NCBI RefSeq assembly: GCF_000720325.1
Contig: NZ_JOJM01000054.1
Coordinates: 1 to 56,855, forward strand
DNA length: 56,855 bases
Reading direction: 5' to 3'
Source of the DNA: Streptomyces sp. NRRL B-1347
Lineage (GTDB): Bacteria > Actinomycetota > Actinomycetes > Streptomycetales > Streptomycetaceae
The translations under genes and the position numbers were made by a program. Positions 1 to 6,931 of this stretch are shown one piece after another (the stretch's first letter is position 1; every line of letters begins with the position of its first letter). The notes under the pieces were generated by a model. The model ran no database searches, was not told where the DNA came from, and worked only from the letters and a program-made list of their open reading frames with translations.

Positions 1-59
1 AAGACGGCATACGAGATCAGCCTCGGTCTCGTGGGCTCGGAGATGTGTATAAGAGACAG
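1..59. other. Illumina Nextera P7 adapter left on the contig end (not genomic)
   Basis: Bases 1-17 match the 3' part of the Illumina P7 oligo. Bases 18-25 (CAGCCTCG) look like an i7 index, the reverse complement of the index known as N710. Bases 26-59 match the Nextera read-2 transposon end, finishing in the mosaic end AGATGTGTATAAGAGACAG. Genomic sequence starts at base 60, so no coding or regulatory meaning should be given to this stretch. This is a direct match to well-known library sequences. Confidence 0.97.
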
Positions 60-248
60 CCACCAGGCCGAGTCGAGTCTCCCCTCAATGGCCCGAATGT
101 TCTCCCGAGCACAGGTGTCGCAGTAGTAGTGGCGGACGCCGTTCTCCACGGAGCAGGTCCAGGTGGGGGGCCGGCCGTCGGCGACCGTGCCGCAGCGGGA
201 GCACACGAGATCCTCGGTGTCCGCAGGTTGAGAAGGCTGCTGGTCCAC
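60..248 (-). CDS. Small zinc-ribbon-like protein, 3' end cut by the contig edge
   Basis: A 63-codon reading frame starts at GTG 248 and stays open until the adapter at base 59, so its stop codon is missing. An AAGG-type ribosome binding site lies about 8 bases upstream. The product has two CxxC pairs (CSRC near residues 16-19 and CDTC near 43-46) framing a Trp-containing core, and ends in ...SAWW at the break. The four cysteines suggest a structural zinc site. It resembles small conserved streptomycete proteins of unknown function. Third codon positions are strongly G/C, as in real genes nearby. Probably only the last codon or two are lost. Confidence 0.6.
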
Positions 249-294
249 TCGGTGACCTTATCGCCGTCGCCGGGTGATCGGCGGGCACAACGCA

Positions 295-330
295 CCGCGG
301 GGGCCGGTCCGTTCGGACCGGCCCCCGCGG
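295..330. terminator. Perfect 17-bp hairpin, likely intrinsic terminator
   Basis: A perfect inverted repeat of 17 bp (295-311 and 314-330, 2-nt loop) sits between two minus-strand genes and is followed by GTTTT on the plus side. Its place after the stop of the 107-codon gene suggests it ends the wblC transcript. The T-run is better placed for plus-strand transcripts, so it may act in both directions. Confidence 0.65.
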
Positions 331-379
331 GTTTTCCGGGAAGCTCGGCGGGAGCTTCCGATGCCGCGTGGCGGTGGTT

Positions 380-703
380 TTACTGCATGACCGCCATGGC
401 GAGCGCGCGGCGGGCGCGCAGGGACGCGCGCTCGGCGCGGCGCTGCATGCGGCGGGCCGCGATCAGGCGGGCGGCCGGGCGTTGCAGCTCGGCCTCACGC
501 AGTCGCTCGTGCATATGCGCACGGGCCATGGCTTCTGGGATGAGTTGCATCTCTCGGGTCCTGTTCTGGCGCGAGCCGGTCGCGCCGGTGGTGGTGAAGT
601 CTGGGGTCGCGGAGCCGGTGGGCTCGGTCGCGGGTGCCTTCATCGGGGCCTGCTTCTTCGGGTCGTGCGTCAGGGGGCGGTCGATCGTTCCGGCGGTACT
701 CAT
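380..703 (-). CDS. Conserved small basic protein of unknown function, coupled to wblC
   Basis: A 107-aa product whose ATG at 703 overlaps the wblC stop by four bases (ATGA), so translation is probably coupled. The C-terminal half from about residue 52 is rich in Arg, Ala and Glu and looks alpha-helical and basic, with many Arg-Arg pairs. No domain or catalytic motif is recognisable. An internal Met at about residue 52 could be an alternative start giving only the helical part. Co-transcription with wblC suggests it is induced with the antibiotic-stress regulator, but that is inference from position. Confidence 0.7.
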   Translation of the reverse strand: MSTAGTIDRPLTHDPKKQAPMKAPATEPTGSATPDFTTTGATGSRQNRTREMQLIPEAMARAHMHERLREAELQRPAARLIAARRMQRRAERASLRARRALAMAVMQ

Positions 704-1068
704 GCGACTACCGGGTTCTTCCGCGGACGCCCACGCGGGCGCTTGCGGGCTACGACGACGCCCTGGACGAACAGCTCACCGCCCCAGACGCCCCACGGCT
801 CACGCCGCTCCTTGGCGCCAGCGAGGCAGGCCTCCATCAGCGGGCAGGTGCGGCACAGCGACTTGGCGTACTCGACGTCGGCCGGGGACTCGGCGAAGAA
901 GACCTCCGGGTCGTAGGCACGGCAGGGGACGGGTACGCCGAGGTTCTCGATGGCGTCGTCGAGCGCGGTGAGCGCGGTGAGGGGAGTCAAGGTCGGGTCC
1001 TCCGTGGGTGCGGGCGGGGGGAGCGTCTCTGAAGGCGGTACGGACGGGGCGTGCGCTTCGAGTTGCAC
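700..1068 (-). CDS. wblC: WhiB7/WblC transcriptional regulator
   Basis: A 122-aa WhiB-family iron-sulfur regulator. Cys49, Cys72, Cys75 and Cys81 give the C-Xn-C-X2-C-X5-C ligand set for a 4Fe-4S cluster. GVWGG at 93-97 is the family turn that contacts the principal sigma factor. RGRPRK at about 112-117 is the AT-hook that marks the WhiB7/WblC subgroup. Members activate intrinsic antibiotic-resistance genes by binding AT-rich DNA just upstream of the -35 element. The start is GTG 1068 with a GAGGA ribosome site about 11 bases upstream. A roughly 600-nt leader with an upstream ORF and hairpin precedes it, and its own promoter carries the AT element, consistent with autoregulation. Confidence 0.96.
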   Translation of the reverse strand: MQLEAHAPSVPPSETLPPPAPTEDPTLTPLTALTALDDAIENLGVPVPCRAYDPEVFFAESPADVEYAKSLCRTCPLMEACLAGAKERREPWGVWGGELFVQGVVVARKRPRGRPRKNPVVA

Positions 1069-1160
1069 GGTGGTGTTCTTCCTCGTCTGGTCGTTCCGGC
1101 CGGGTTCGGCCGGTTGGCGGCTGGTACCGGGTCTTGCGGTGGCCCCTTCGTTCTGTCTCC

Positions 1161-1178
1161 CTGTTTCGGGGAAAACAG
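1161..1178 (-). other. Short hairpin following the wblC leader terminator
   Basis: CTGTTT and AAACAG form a 6-bp stem that overlaps the U-rich tail of the larger hairpin at 1181-1213. Pairing here would remove the U-tract from the terminator, so it could be part of an alternative fold. That role is inferred. Confidence 0.35.
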
Positions 1179-1180
1179 AA

Positions 1181-1213
1181 GGGCCGCGGATCCCGGGTGG
1201 GGTTCCGCGGCCC
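1181..1213 (-). terminator. Candidate transcription attenuator in the wblC leader
   Basis: On the minus strand a perfect 10-bp G/C stem (1204-1213 with 1181-1190, 13-nt loop) is followed at once by TTCTGTTTTC. It lies 23 nt after the stop of the upstream ORF and about 110 nt before the wblC start. This matches the ribosome-mediated attenuation described for whiB7/wblC leaders. Confidence 0.75.
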
Positions 1214-1236
1214 TGAAGGCGCCGGTCTGATCGAGA

Positions 1237-1572
1237 TCAGACTGGATCACTCCAGGGTTCGAGCCCACGGAAGGCCCACATCGTGTGGTGCTGCTGCGTC
1301 GTCTGCTTCCGGAATCCGGCACCGGCTGCCGCGGAGACATAGGCCTGCGCCTGTGCCATCGCTACTGCTGCTTCCGGTGCCTGGGTCGGTCGCTCATTGC
1401 CTTCACGGATCTTGAGACCCGTGGTGGGCAGGGAGGCAGCCGGGCGGGCGGCGGCATTGCTGCCGACGAACAGACCGGTGCCCTGGTGCGAGAAGCCGAG
1501 CAGGCAGGAGGCGACGACCGAGCGATCGGTCATTTTGACGGTGCTGATGAAGCTCTTGTTGGTGCTGATCAC
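1237..1572 (-). CDS. Upstream ORF of the wblC leader (111 codons)
   Basis: The reading frame starts at GTG 1572, with a strong AGGAGG ribosome site 8 nt upstream (1581-1586), and stops at 1237, just before the attenuator hairpin. The product is rich in Ala, Thr and Gln, has a QQHH stretch and two Trp residues close to the C-terminus, and matches no family I know. Its position between the wblC promoter and the terminator-like hairpin suggests that ribosome progress along it decides read-through into wblC. Published whiB7 leaders contain upstream ORFs used this way. Whether the peptide itself has a function is unknown. Confidence 0.65.
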   Translation of the reverse strand: MISTNKSFISTVKMTDRSVVASCLLGFSHQGTGLFVGSNAAARPAASLPTTGLKIREGNERPTQAPEAAVAMAQAQAYVSAAAGAGFRKQTTQQHHTMWAFRGLEPWSDPV

Positions 1573-1599
1573 TGGAATCGCCTCCTCTCGGCGTCTAGG

Positions 1600-1619
1600 G
1601 GATCGGCCGGGGCCGATCC
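1600..1619 (-). other. Hairpin in the early wblC leader
   Basis: GGATCGGCC and GGCCGATCC pair around a 2-nt loop, 14 nt upstream of the AGGAGG ribosome site of the upstream ORF. It may influence initiation there. No further evidence. Confidence 0.4.
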
Positions 1620-1636
1620 TTCGGACTGACAAGTAC

Positions 1637-1680
1637 AGCACGGAACCGGGGCTCCGGAGAAGCCCGCCGTGTTCCGTGCT
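1637..1680 (-). other. 10-bp inverted repeat at the 5' end of the wblC transcript
   Basis: AGCACGGAAC (1637-1646) is exactly inverted at 1671-1680. It would form a hairpin at the extreme 5' end of the predicted mRNA, or could be an operator covering the start site. It lies a few bases from the predicted -10 element. Confidence 0.45.
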
Positions 1681-1683
1681 AAG

Positions 1684-1723
1684 AACCTATGGGGATTGCT
1701 GGGGCATGCGCAAACTATTTTTT
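1684..1723 (-). promoter_or_regulatory. wblC promoter with WhiB7-type AT element
   Basis: Reading the minus strand: AAAAAAT (1717-1723), 3 nt, TTGCGC as -35 (1708-1713), 18 nt, TAGGTT as -10 (1684-1689). An A/T run just upstream of -35 is the known binding signature of the WhiB7 AT-hook, so this is probably the autoregulated wblC promoter. It lies between the uvrD2 stop and the wblC leader. Confidence 0.75.
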
Positions 1724-1736
1724 CGACGAGTTTGAA

Positions 1737-3944
1737 TCAGTTGCCCTCGTCACCATCGACAACCTCCTGACCTGCGCAAATGGCGAGGACTTCGGTGCCG
1801 TAGGTGCGCACCTTGCGCTGGCCGACGCCGGGGATGCGGGCGAGCTCGCCCTCCTCCTCGGGCACGGACTCGGCGATGGCGATCAAGGTTTTGTCCGTGA
1901 AGACGCAGAACGCGGGCTGTCCGATGCGTCGCGCGCGCCCCGCGCGCCACTCGCACAGGCGCTCGTAGAGCCCTTCGTCCATGTCCGACGGGCAGTCCTC
2001 GCACCGCATGAGTTTCATCTCACCCGCTTCGGTGAGGGTGCGGCCGCAGACGCGGCAGCGGGCCGGGGTGCGGCTGCCGCGGCGGCGGGCTCTGGGGCCG
2101 CCGGGCTCGGCGCCGCCGCCCGTGCCGCGCTCGATGCCGCCCGTGCCGCCTGCCGCGCGCGCCCCGGCGGTCGCGCCCGAGCCGGGGCGCAGTCCGTCGA
2201 GGAACCGGGTGGCTCGGCGGTTGGGGCGCCCGCCCGGTGAGCGGGAGACCGCCCAGGACAGGGAGAGGTGGGCGCGGGCGCGGGTCACGCCGACGTAGAG
2301 GAGGCGGCGCTCCTCCTCGACCTGTTCGTCGGTCTTGGCGTAGGTGATCGGCATCATGCCTTCGGCGAGGCCGACCAGGAAGACGGCGTCCCACTCCAGG
2401 CCCTTGGCGGCGTGCAGGGAGGCGAGGGTGACGCCTTCGACGGTGGGGGCGTGCTGGGCGGCGGCGCGCTCGTCCAGCTCGGCGACGAGGTCGGCGAGGG
2501 TCGCGCTCGCGTTGGCCCGGGCGAAGTCCTCGGCGAGGCGGACGAGGGCGGCCAGGGACTCCCAACGGTCGCGGACGGCGCCGGAGCCCGCGGGGGGCTC
2601 GGTGGTCCAGCCCTTGGTGGAGAGGACGGCCCGGACCTGGGAGGGCAGGTCGACGACGTCGTCGAGGAGGGAGTCGTTGGCGCCGAAGCGGGCGGCGCCG
2701 CGCAGGGCGGCGCCGGCTTCGCGCACCTCGGTGCGTTCGAAGAAGCGCTCGGCGCCGCGGAGCTGGTAGGGGATGCCGGCGTCGGCCAGGGCCTGTTCGT
2801 AGATCTCCGACTGGGAGTTCGTGCGGAAGAGGACGGCGATCTCGCTGGCGGGGACGCCGTCGGTCATGAGGGCGCGGATGCGGCGGGCGGCGCCTTCGGC
2901 TTCGGCGGGTTCGTCCGTGTACTCGGTGTAGACCGGTTCGGCGGCGGCCTCGCGCTGGGAGACGAGTTCCAGGCGGTGGTCGGCGGCGCGGCCGCGAGCC
3001 TGGGCGAGCAGGCCGTTGGCCAGGCGGACGACCTGGGGGGTGGAGCGGTAGTCGCGGACGAGTTTGACGACGGTCGCGCCGGGGTGGCGGGTGCGGAAGT
3101 CGAGGAGGTGGTCGGGGGTGGCGCCGGTGAAGGAGTAGATGGTCTGGCTGGCGTCGCCGACGACGCAGAGGCTGTCGCGCTCGCCGAGCCACAGCTCCAG
3201 GAGGCGCTGTTGGAGGGGGCTGACGTCCTGGTACTCGTCGACGACGAAGTGCTGGTACTGGGAGCGGACCTGTTCGGCGATGTCGTGGCGGTCCTGGAGG
3301 ATGCCGACGGCGAGGAGCAGGACGTCCTCGAAGTCGATGACGGAGCGGTCCCGCTTGAGGTCCTCGTAGGCCGCGTAGAGCTGGGCGAGCTCGGCGGGGT
3401 CGCGGGGGGTTTCGCGGCCTGCTTTGGCCGCCGCGGCGGCGTAGTCGGCGGGGACGGTCTGGGTGACCTTGGACCATTCGATCTCGCCGGTCGCGTCCCG
3501 CAGTTCGTTGCGGTCGAGGCGGATGCGGCAGGCGGCCGCGGCGTCGGCGACGAGTTGGATCTTGCGCTCGACTAGTCGGGGCAGGGGGCCGCCGACGGCT
3601 TTGGGCCAGAAGTACTGGAGCTGGCGCAGGGCGGCGGAGTGGAAGGTGCGGGCCTGGACGCCCTGGGCGCCGAGCTGGCGCAGTCGGCCGCGCATCTCGC
3701 CTGCGGCGCGGTTGGTGAAGGTGACGGCGAGCACGCTGGCGGGCTGGAGGATGCCCGCGCGGACTCCGTAGGCGATGCGGTGGGTGATGGCGCGGGTCTT
3801 GCCCGTGCCGGCGCCCGCGAGCACGCAGACCGGCCCGTGCAGGGCCGTGGCGACCTCGCGCTGCTCGGGGTCGAGCCCGTCGAGCACCGCGTCGGCCGAG
3901 TCCGGGACCCGCGGGAAGAGGGTGGAGTGCGTTGCTGCTGTCAC
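1737..3944 (-). CDS. uvrD2: ATP-dependent DNA helicase UvrD2
   Basis: A 735-aa superfamily 1A helicase (3'-5' motor). Walker A AGAGTGKT is at about residues 43-50, then TFTNRAAGEM (motif Ia), VVDEYQDV (motif II), GDASQTIYSF (III), and VTLASLHAAKGLEWD and VGVTRARAHL (V, VI). A Gly-rich linker follows, then a tetracysteine CRVC...CEDC module and a C-terminal HRDC domain, the architecture described for mycobacterial UvrD2. Start is GTG 3944; GAGG sits very close upstream, so an unrecognised upstream start is possible. It is divergent from mycoredoxin and followed by wblC, an order shared with mycobacteria. Likely role: DNA unwinding in repair. Confidence 0.95.
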   Translation of the reverse strand: MTAATHSTLFPRVPDSADAVLDGLDPEQREVATALHGPVCVLAGAGTGKTRAITHRIAYGVRAGILQPASVLAVTFTNRAAGEMRGRLRQLGAQGVQARTFHSAALRQLQYFWPKAVGGPLPRLVERKIQLVADAAAACRIRLDRNELRDATGEIEWSKVTQTVPADYAAAAAKAGRETPRDPAELAQLYAAYEDLKRDRSVIDFEDVLLLAVGILQDRHDIAEQVRSQYQHFVVDEYQDVSPLQQRLLELWLGERDSLCVVGDASQTIYSFTGATPDHLLDFRTRHPGATVVKLVRDYRSTPQVVRLANGLLAQARGRAADHRLELVSQREAAAEPVYTEYTDEPAEAEGAARRIRALMTDGVPASEIAVLFRTNSQSEIYEQALADAGIPYQLRGAERFFERTEVREAGAALRGAARFGANDSLLDDVVDLPSQVRAVLSTKGWTTEPPAGSGAVRDRWESLAALVRLAEDFARANASATLADLVAELDERAAAQHAPTVEGVTLASLHAAKGLEWDAVFLVGLAEGMMPITYAKTDEQVEEERRLLYVGVTRARAHLSLSWAVSRSPGGRPNRRATRFLDGLRPGSGATAGARAAGGTGGIERGTGGGAEPGGPRARRRGSRTPARCRVCGRTLTEAGEMKLMRCEDCPSDMDEGLYERLCEWRAGRARRIGQPAFCVFTDKTLIAIAESVPEEEGELARIPGVGQRKVRTYGTEVLAICAGQEVVDGDEGN

Positions 3945-4033
3945 CCCTCAATGCTGCCAGTTCTCGTGGGACGCGTGAGCGGGTTGTCCACAGGGGTGCG
4001 GTCGCAGTCGTATTAATCCCGGGGCGGCCCGGG

Positions 4034-4105
4034 GCACGTCCTGATGCCGAGGCTCGTCCTGGTGCTGGAGCACGTCCTGGTGCCGGGGCACGTCCTGGTG
4101 CCGGA
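4034..4105. repeat. Four 18-bp tandem repeats between uvrD2 and mycoredoxin
   Basis: Units GCACGTCCTGATGCCGAG, GCTCGTCCTGGTGCTGGA, GCACGTCCTGGTGCCGGG and GCACGTCCTGGTGCCGGA run head to tail with 1-4 differences each. They lie in the non-coding gap between divergent genes, just upstream of a predicted SigR promoter. They may be replication slippage, or spaced binding sites. Confidence 0.8.
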
Positions 4106-4136
4106 GCGGGTGCGTGGGCGGGTGGGGCGCGGGGGC

Positions 4137-4163
4137 GGGAATGGTGGCGTCGTCGCGTACGTT
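4137..4163 (+). promoter_or_regulatory. Candidate SigR promoter of mycoredoxin
   Basis: GGGAAT (4137-4142), exactly 18 nt, then GTT (4161-4163) fits the streptomycete SigR consensus GGAAT-N18-GTT. The expected start is near 4170, giving a leader of about 60 nt. SigR answers disulfide stress, and mycothiol-redox genes are typical targets, so site and gene fit well. Confidence 0.75.
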
Positions 4164-4170
4164 CGACTGG

Positions 4171-4210
4171 GTGCGACGACGCACCCCGAAGTGCGATGAC
4201 GCATCCCCGA
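4171..4210 (+). repeat. Two near-identical 19-20 bp direct repeats in the mycoredoxin leader
   Basis: GTGCGACGACGCACCCCGA (4171-4189) is repeated at 4191-4210 with one change and one inserted base. The first copy is also a small hairpin (GTGCG ACGA CGCAC) and pairs with CGTCGTCGC at 4148-4156. It lies just after the predicted transcription start, so it could shape the 5' UTR. Confidence 0.5.
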
Positions 4211-4232
4211 GCCGTGAAGGAGCGCGAGAGAC

Positions 4233-4475
4233 ATGCCGGGCACTGTGACGATGTACAGCACCACGTGGTGCGGCTACTGCCGCAGGCTGAAGAGCCAGAT
4301 GGACCGCGAGGGCATCGCGTACGCCGAGGTCAACATCGAGCAGGACCCGGAGTCCGCCGCGTTCGTCGAGAAGGCGAACGGGGGGAACCAGACGGTTCCC
4401 ACCGTTCTCTTCCCGGACGGTTCGACGCTGACGAACCCCTCGCTGGCGCAGGTGAAGCAGAAGCTGGCCGCCTAG
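4233..4475 (+). CDS. mrx1: Mycoredoxin (glutaredoxin-fold)
   Basis: An 80-aa glutaredoxin-fold protein with the active site CGYC at residues 13-16 and the cis-Pro motif TVP at about 55-57. Mycoredoxin-1 uses the first cysteine to reduce mycothiol mixed disulfides on proteins in actinobacteria, which lack glutathione. ATG 4233 has an AAGGAG-like ribosome site about 10 nt upstream. It is divergent from uvrD2 and one gene from nudC, the mycobacterial order. A SigR-type promoter lies upstream. Confidence 0.92.
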   Translation: MPGTVTMYSTTWCGYCRRLKSQMDREGIAYAEVNIEQDPESAAFVEKANGGNQTVPTVLFPDGSTLTNPSLAQVKQKLAA

Positions 4476-4491
4476 GTCCCGAGGGGCCGGG

Positions 4492-5439
4492 TCAGGCTGC
4501 CGCGCCGGGGCGCGGCAGGGACTCGCCGTACCAGAGTTCGATCAGGCGGGCCGCGATCGAGATGCCGTAGGGAGGCAGGACCTCCCCGGACTCGAACGCG
4601 GCCCGCAGGTCGTCGCGGGAGAACCAGCGGGCCTCGTGGATCTCCTCGCCGTCGACGTTGATCTCGGACGACGTGGCCTGCGCCATGAAGCCGAGCATCA
4701 GGCTGGACGGGAAGGGCCAGGGCTGGCTGGCGACGTACTCGACGTCGCCGACGGTGACGCCCGCTTCTTCCCAGACCTCGCGGCGCACGGACTGCTCGAT
4801 GGACTCGCCGGGCTCCACGAAGCCCGCGAGCGTGGAGAAGCGGCCTTCGGGCCAGTGGACCTGGCGGCCGAGGAGCGCGCGGTCCTTCTCGTCCGTGACG
4901 AGCATGATCACGGCCGGGTCGGTGCGGGGGTAGTGCTCGGCGCCGCAGGCCTGGCAGCGGCGGATGTGGCCGGCGGCCGCGATGACGGTGCGTTCGCCGC
5001 AGCGCGAGCAGAAGCGGTGCATGCGCTGCCAGTTCTCCAGGGCGACGGCGTGCACCATCAGGCCCGCGTCGCGGGGGGACAGGAGAAGGCCCGCCTCGCG
5101 CAGTCCGGCGGCGCGCGCGGAGGCGTCCATGCGGCCGGGCAGGGAGTCCTTCTGGAGGGCGAAGTAGCTCACGCCGTCGTCGTCGGTGCCCAGGAAGTAG
5201 CGGTGGGCTTCGGTGAGGGGCGCTTCGAAGCTGGGGGTCATCACCAGTTCGGTGCGGCCGTCGGGGGTCTCGTCGATGAGGACCTGGCCGCCGGAGACCA
5301 CGAAGACGCGGGTCGAGGGGTGGCTCCACGCGGCGGCGAGCCAGGCCTCGTCGAGGCGGTGGTGGGCCGCGCGGTCGATGCCGCTCGGTACGGTGAGCGA
5401 GACGGGGCGGTCTGCGGCGCGGTCGGTCCAGGTGGTCAC
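4492..5439 (-). CDS. nudC: NAD(H) pyrophosphatase NudC-type Nudix hydrolase
   Basis: About 315 aa. A four-Cys zinc ribbon (CSRC...CQAC) follows the N-terminal domain. The Nudix box GX5EX7REUXEEXGU is complete (GFVEPGESIEQ then REVWEEAGV), and the NudC signature SQPWPFPSS comes after it. The family cleaves NAD(H) to NMN(H) and AMP, and NudC members can remove NAD caps from RNA. I chose GTG 5439: the upstream in-frame TTG 5451 abuts the GGGGGAG ribosome site and leaves no room for initiation. It lies 60 nt upstream-convergent with mrx1 and downstream of the dipeptidase on the same strand. Confidence 0.93.
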   Translation of the reverse strand: MTTWTDRAADRPVSLTVPSGIDRAAHHRLDEAWLAAAWSHPSTRVFVVSGGQVLIDETPDGRTELVMTPSFEAPLTEAHRYFLGTDDDGVSYFALQKDSLPGRMDASARAAGLREAGLLLSPRDAGLMVHAVALENWQRMHRFCSRCGERTVIAAAGHIRRCQACGAEHYPRTDPAVIMLVTDEKDRALLGRQVHWPEGRFSTLAGFVEPGESIEQSVRREVWEEAGVTVGDVEYVASQPWPFPSSLMLGFMAQATSSEINVDGEEIHEARWFSRDDLRAAFESGEVLPPYGISIAARLIELWYGESLPRPGAAA

Positions 5440-5499
5440 TGGTGCTTCCAACTCCCCCGGTGGAATGGGTGGTTCAGCGAGCAGGTGTCTTCGGTGTGC

Positions 5500-6921
5500 T
5501 CAGGGTGCATCGCGCCAGTGCTCCGCGAGGTCGCCCCAGAGGTAGGCGGTGGTTTCGACACCCTTGAGGAGCAGGTCGAGCTCGACCTTCTCGTTCGGCG
5601 CGTGCCAGCCGTCCGAGGGGATGGAGATGCCGAGGAAGAGCACGGGCGCCCCGAGGACGTCCTGGAGGTCGGCTGCCGGTCCTGAGCCGCCCTCGCGCGT
5701 GAAGCGGATCTCCTGCTCGAAGGCGCGGCCCATGGCGCGGGCGACGGACTGCAGGGCGGGGTGGTCGAGCGGGGTCAGGCAGGGGCGGGTGGCGGCGCCG
5801 AAGGTGATGGTGTGCCGGATGCCGGCGGGCAGCTGGTCGGCCACCCACGCGCGGACGGCTTCTTCGACGTGGTCGGGGTCCTGGCCCGCGACCAGGCGGA
5901 AGGAGAGCTTCAGGTGGGCGCTCGACGGGATGATCGTCTTGCCGCCCGGGCCTTGGTAGCCGCCTCCGATGCCGTTGACCTCGGCGGTCGGGCGGGCCCA
6001 GACGCGCTCCAGGGTGGTGTGTCCGGCTTCTCCATGGGGGGCGTACGACTTGGCGGTGCGCAGCCATTCGGCCTCGTCGAAGGGCAGCTCCGCGAAGAGG
6101 TCGCGTTCGCGGTCGGTGAGCTCGACGATGCCGTCGTAGAAGCCGGGCACGGCCACGCGCGCGTGGTCGTCGTGGAGTGCGGCGACCAGGCGGGCGGCGG
6201 CCGTGGCCGGGTTGGGGACGGCGCCGCCGAAGGAGCCGGAGTGGATGTCCTGGTCGGGGCCGTGCAGCTCGATCTCGCAGTCGGCGAGGCCGCGCATGCC
6301 CGTGCAGACGGTCGGGGTGTCCTTGGACCACATGCCGGTGTCCGAGACGACGACGGCGTCGGCCGTGAGGCGGTCGCGGTGGCGTTCGATGAGGTCGCGG
6401 AAGTGCGCGGAGCCGGACTCCTCCTCGCCCTCGACGATCAGCTTCAGGTTCACGGCGGGGGCGGTGCGGCCGGTGACGGCGAGGTGGGCGCGCACGCCGA
6501 GGGTGTGGAAGAAGACCTGGCCCTTGTCGTCGGCGGCACCGCGCGCGTAGAGGCGGTTGTCGCGGATGACGGGCTCGAAGGGGTCGGTGTCCCAGCCGTC
6601 CTCGCGGGCGGCGGGCTGCACGTCGTGGTGGCCGTAGACGAGGACGGTGGGGGCCTGTGGGTCGCCGGAGGGCCACTCGGCGAAGACGGCGGGGGCGCCC
6701 GCTGTCTCCCAGACCTCGGCGGTCGGGAAGCCGGTGTCCTTCAGTCGGGCGGCGAGCCAGTCGGCGCTGCGGCGCACGTCGTCGGCGTGCTCGGGCTGCG
6801 CCGACACGGACGGGATGCGGAGCCACTCGGCGAGGTCGTCGAGGAAGGCGGCGCGGTGGTCGTCGACGTACTCGCGTACGGCGCTGACGACACTGTCAGC
6901 TTGGTCGGCGGACTTACTCAT
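5500..6921 (-). CDS. M20-family metallo-dipeptidase
   Basis: 473 aa from ATG 6921. M20 zinc-peptidase landmarks in order: YGHHDVQPA (metal His), GAADDKGQ (bridging Asp), VEGEEESGS (catalytic and metal Glu), SDTGMW, and the dimerisation domain with DIHSG. The C-terminal metal region includes TREGGSGPAADLQ. Family members hydrolyse dipeptides (CNDP/PepV/DapE-like); the substrate cannot be read from sequence. The gene starts only 10 nt after adnB stops, so it probably shares that transcript. Longer upstream starts would run into adnB and are rejected. Confidence 0.9.
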   Translation of the reverse strand: MSKSADQADSVVSAVREYVDDHRAAFLDDLAEWLRIPSVSAQPEHADDVRRSADWLAARLKDTGFPTAEVWETAGAPAVFAEWPSGDPQAPTVLVYGHHDVQPAAREDGWDTDPFEPVIRDNRLYARGAADDKGQVFFHTLGVRAHLAVTGRTAPAVNLKLIVEGEEESGSAHFRDLIERHRDRLTADAVVVSDTGMWSKDTPTVCTGMRGLADCEIELHGPDQDIHSGSFGGAVPNPATAAARLVAALHDDHARVAVPGFYDGIVELTDRERDLFAELPFDEAEWLRTAKSYAPHGEAGHTTLERVWARPTAEVNGIGGGYQGPGGKTIIPSSAHLKLSFRLVAGQDPDHVEEAVRAWVADQLPAGIRHTITFGAATRPCLTPLDHPALQSVARAMGRAFEQEIRFTREGGSGPAADLQDVLGAPVLFLGISIPSDGWHAPNEKVELDLLLKGVETTAYLWGDLAEHWRDAP

Positions 6922-6931
6922 GGTGACGAGC

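Noticed and set aside
2268..3575. Plus-strand frame of 435 codons over uvrD2
   Set aside because: Antisense shadow of a clear helicase; Gly/Val/Asp-rich with no domain.
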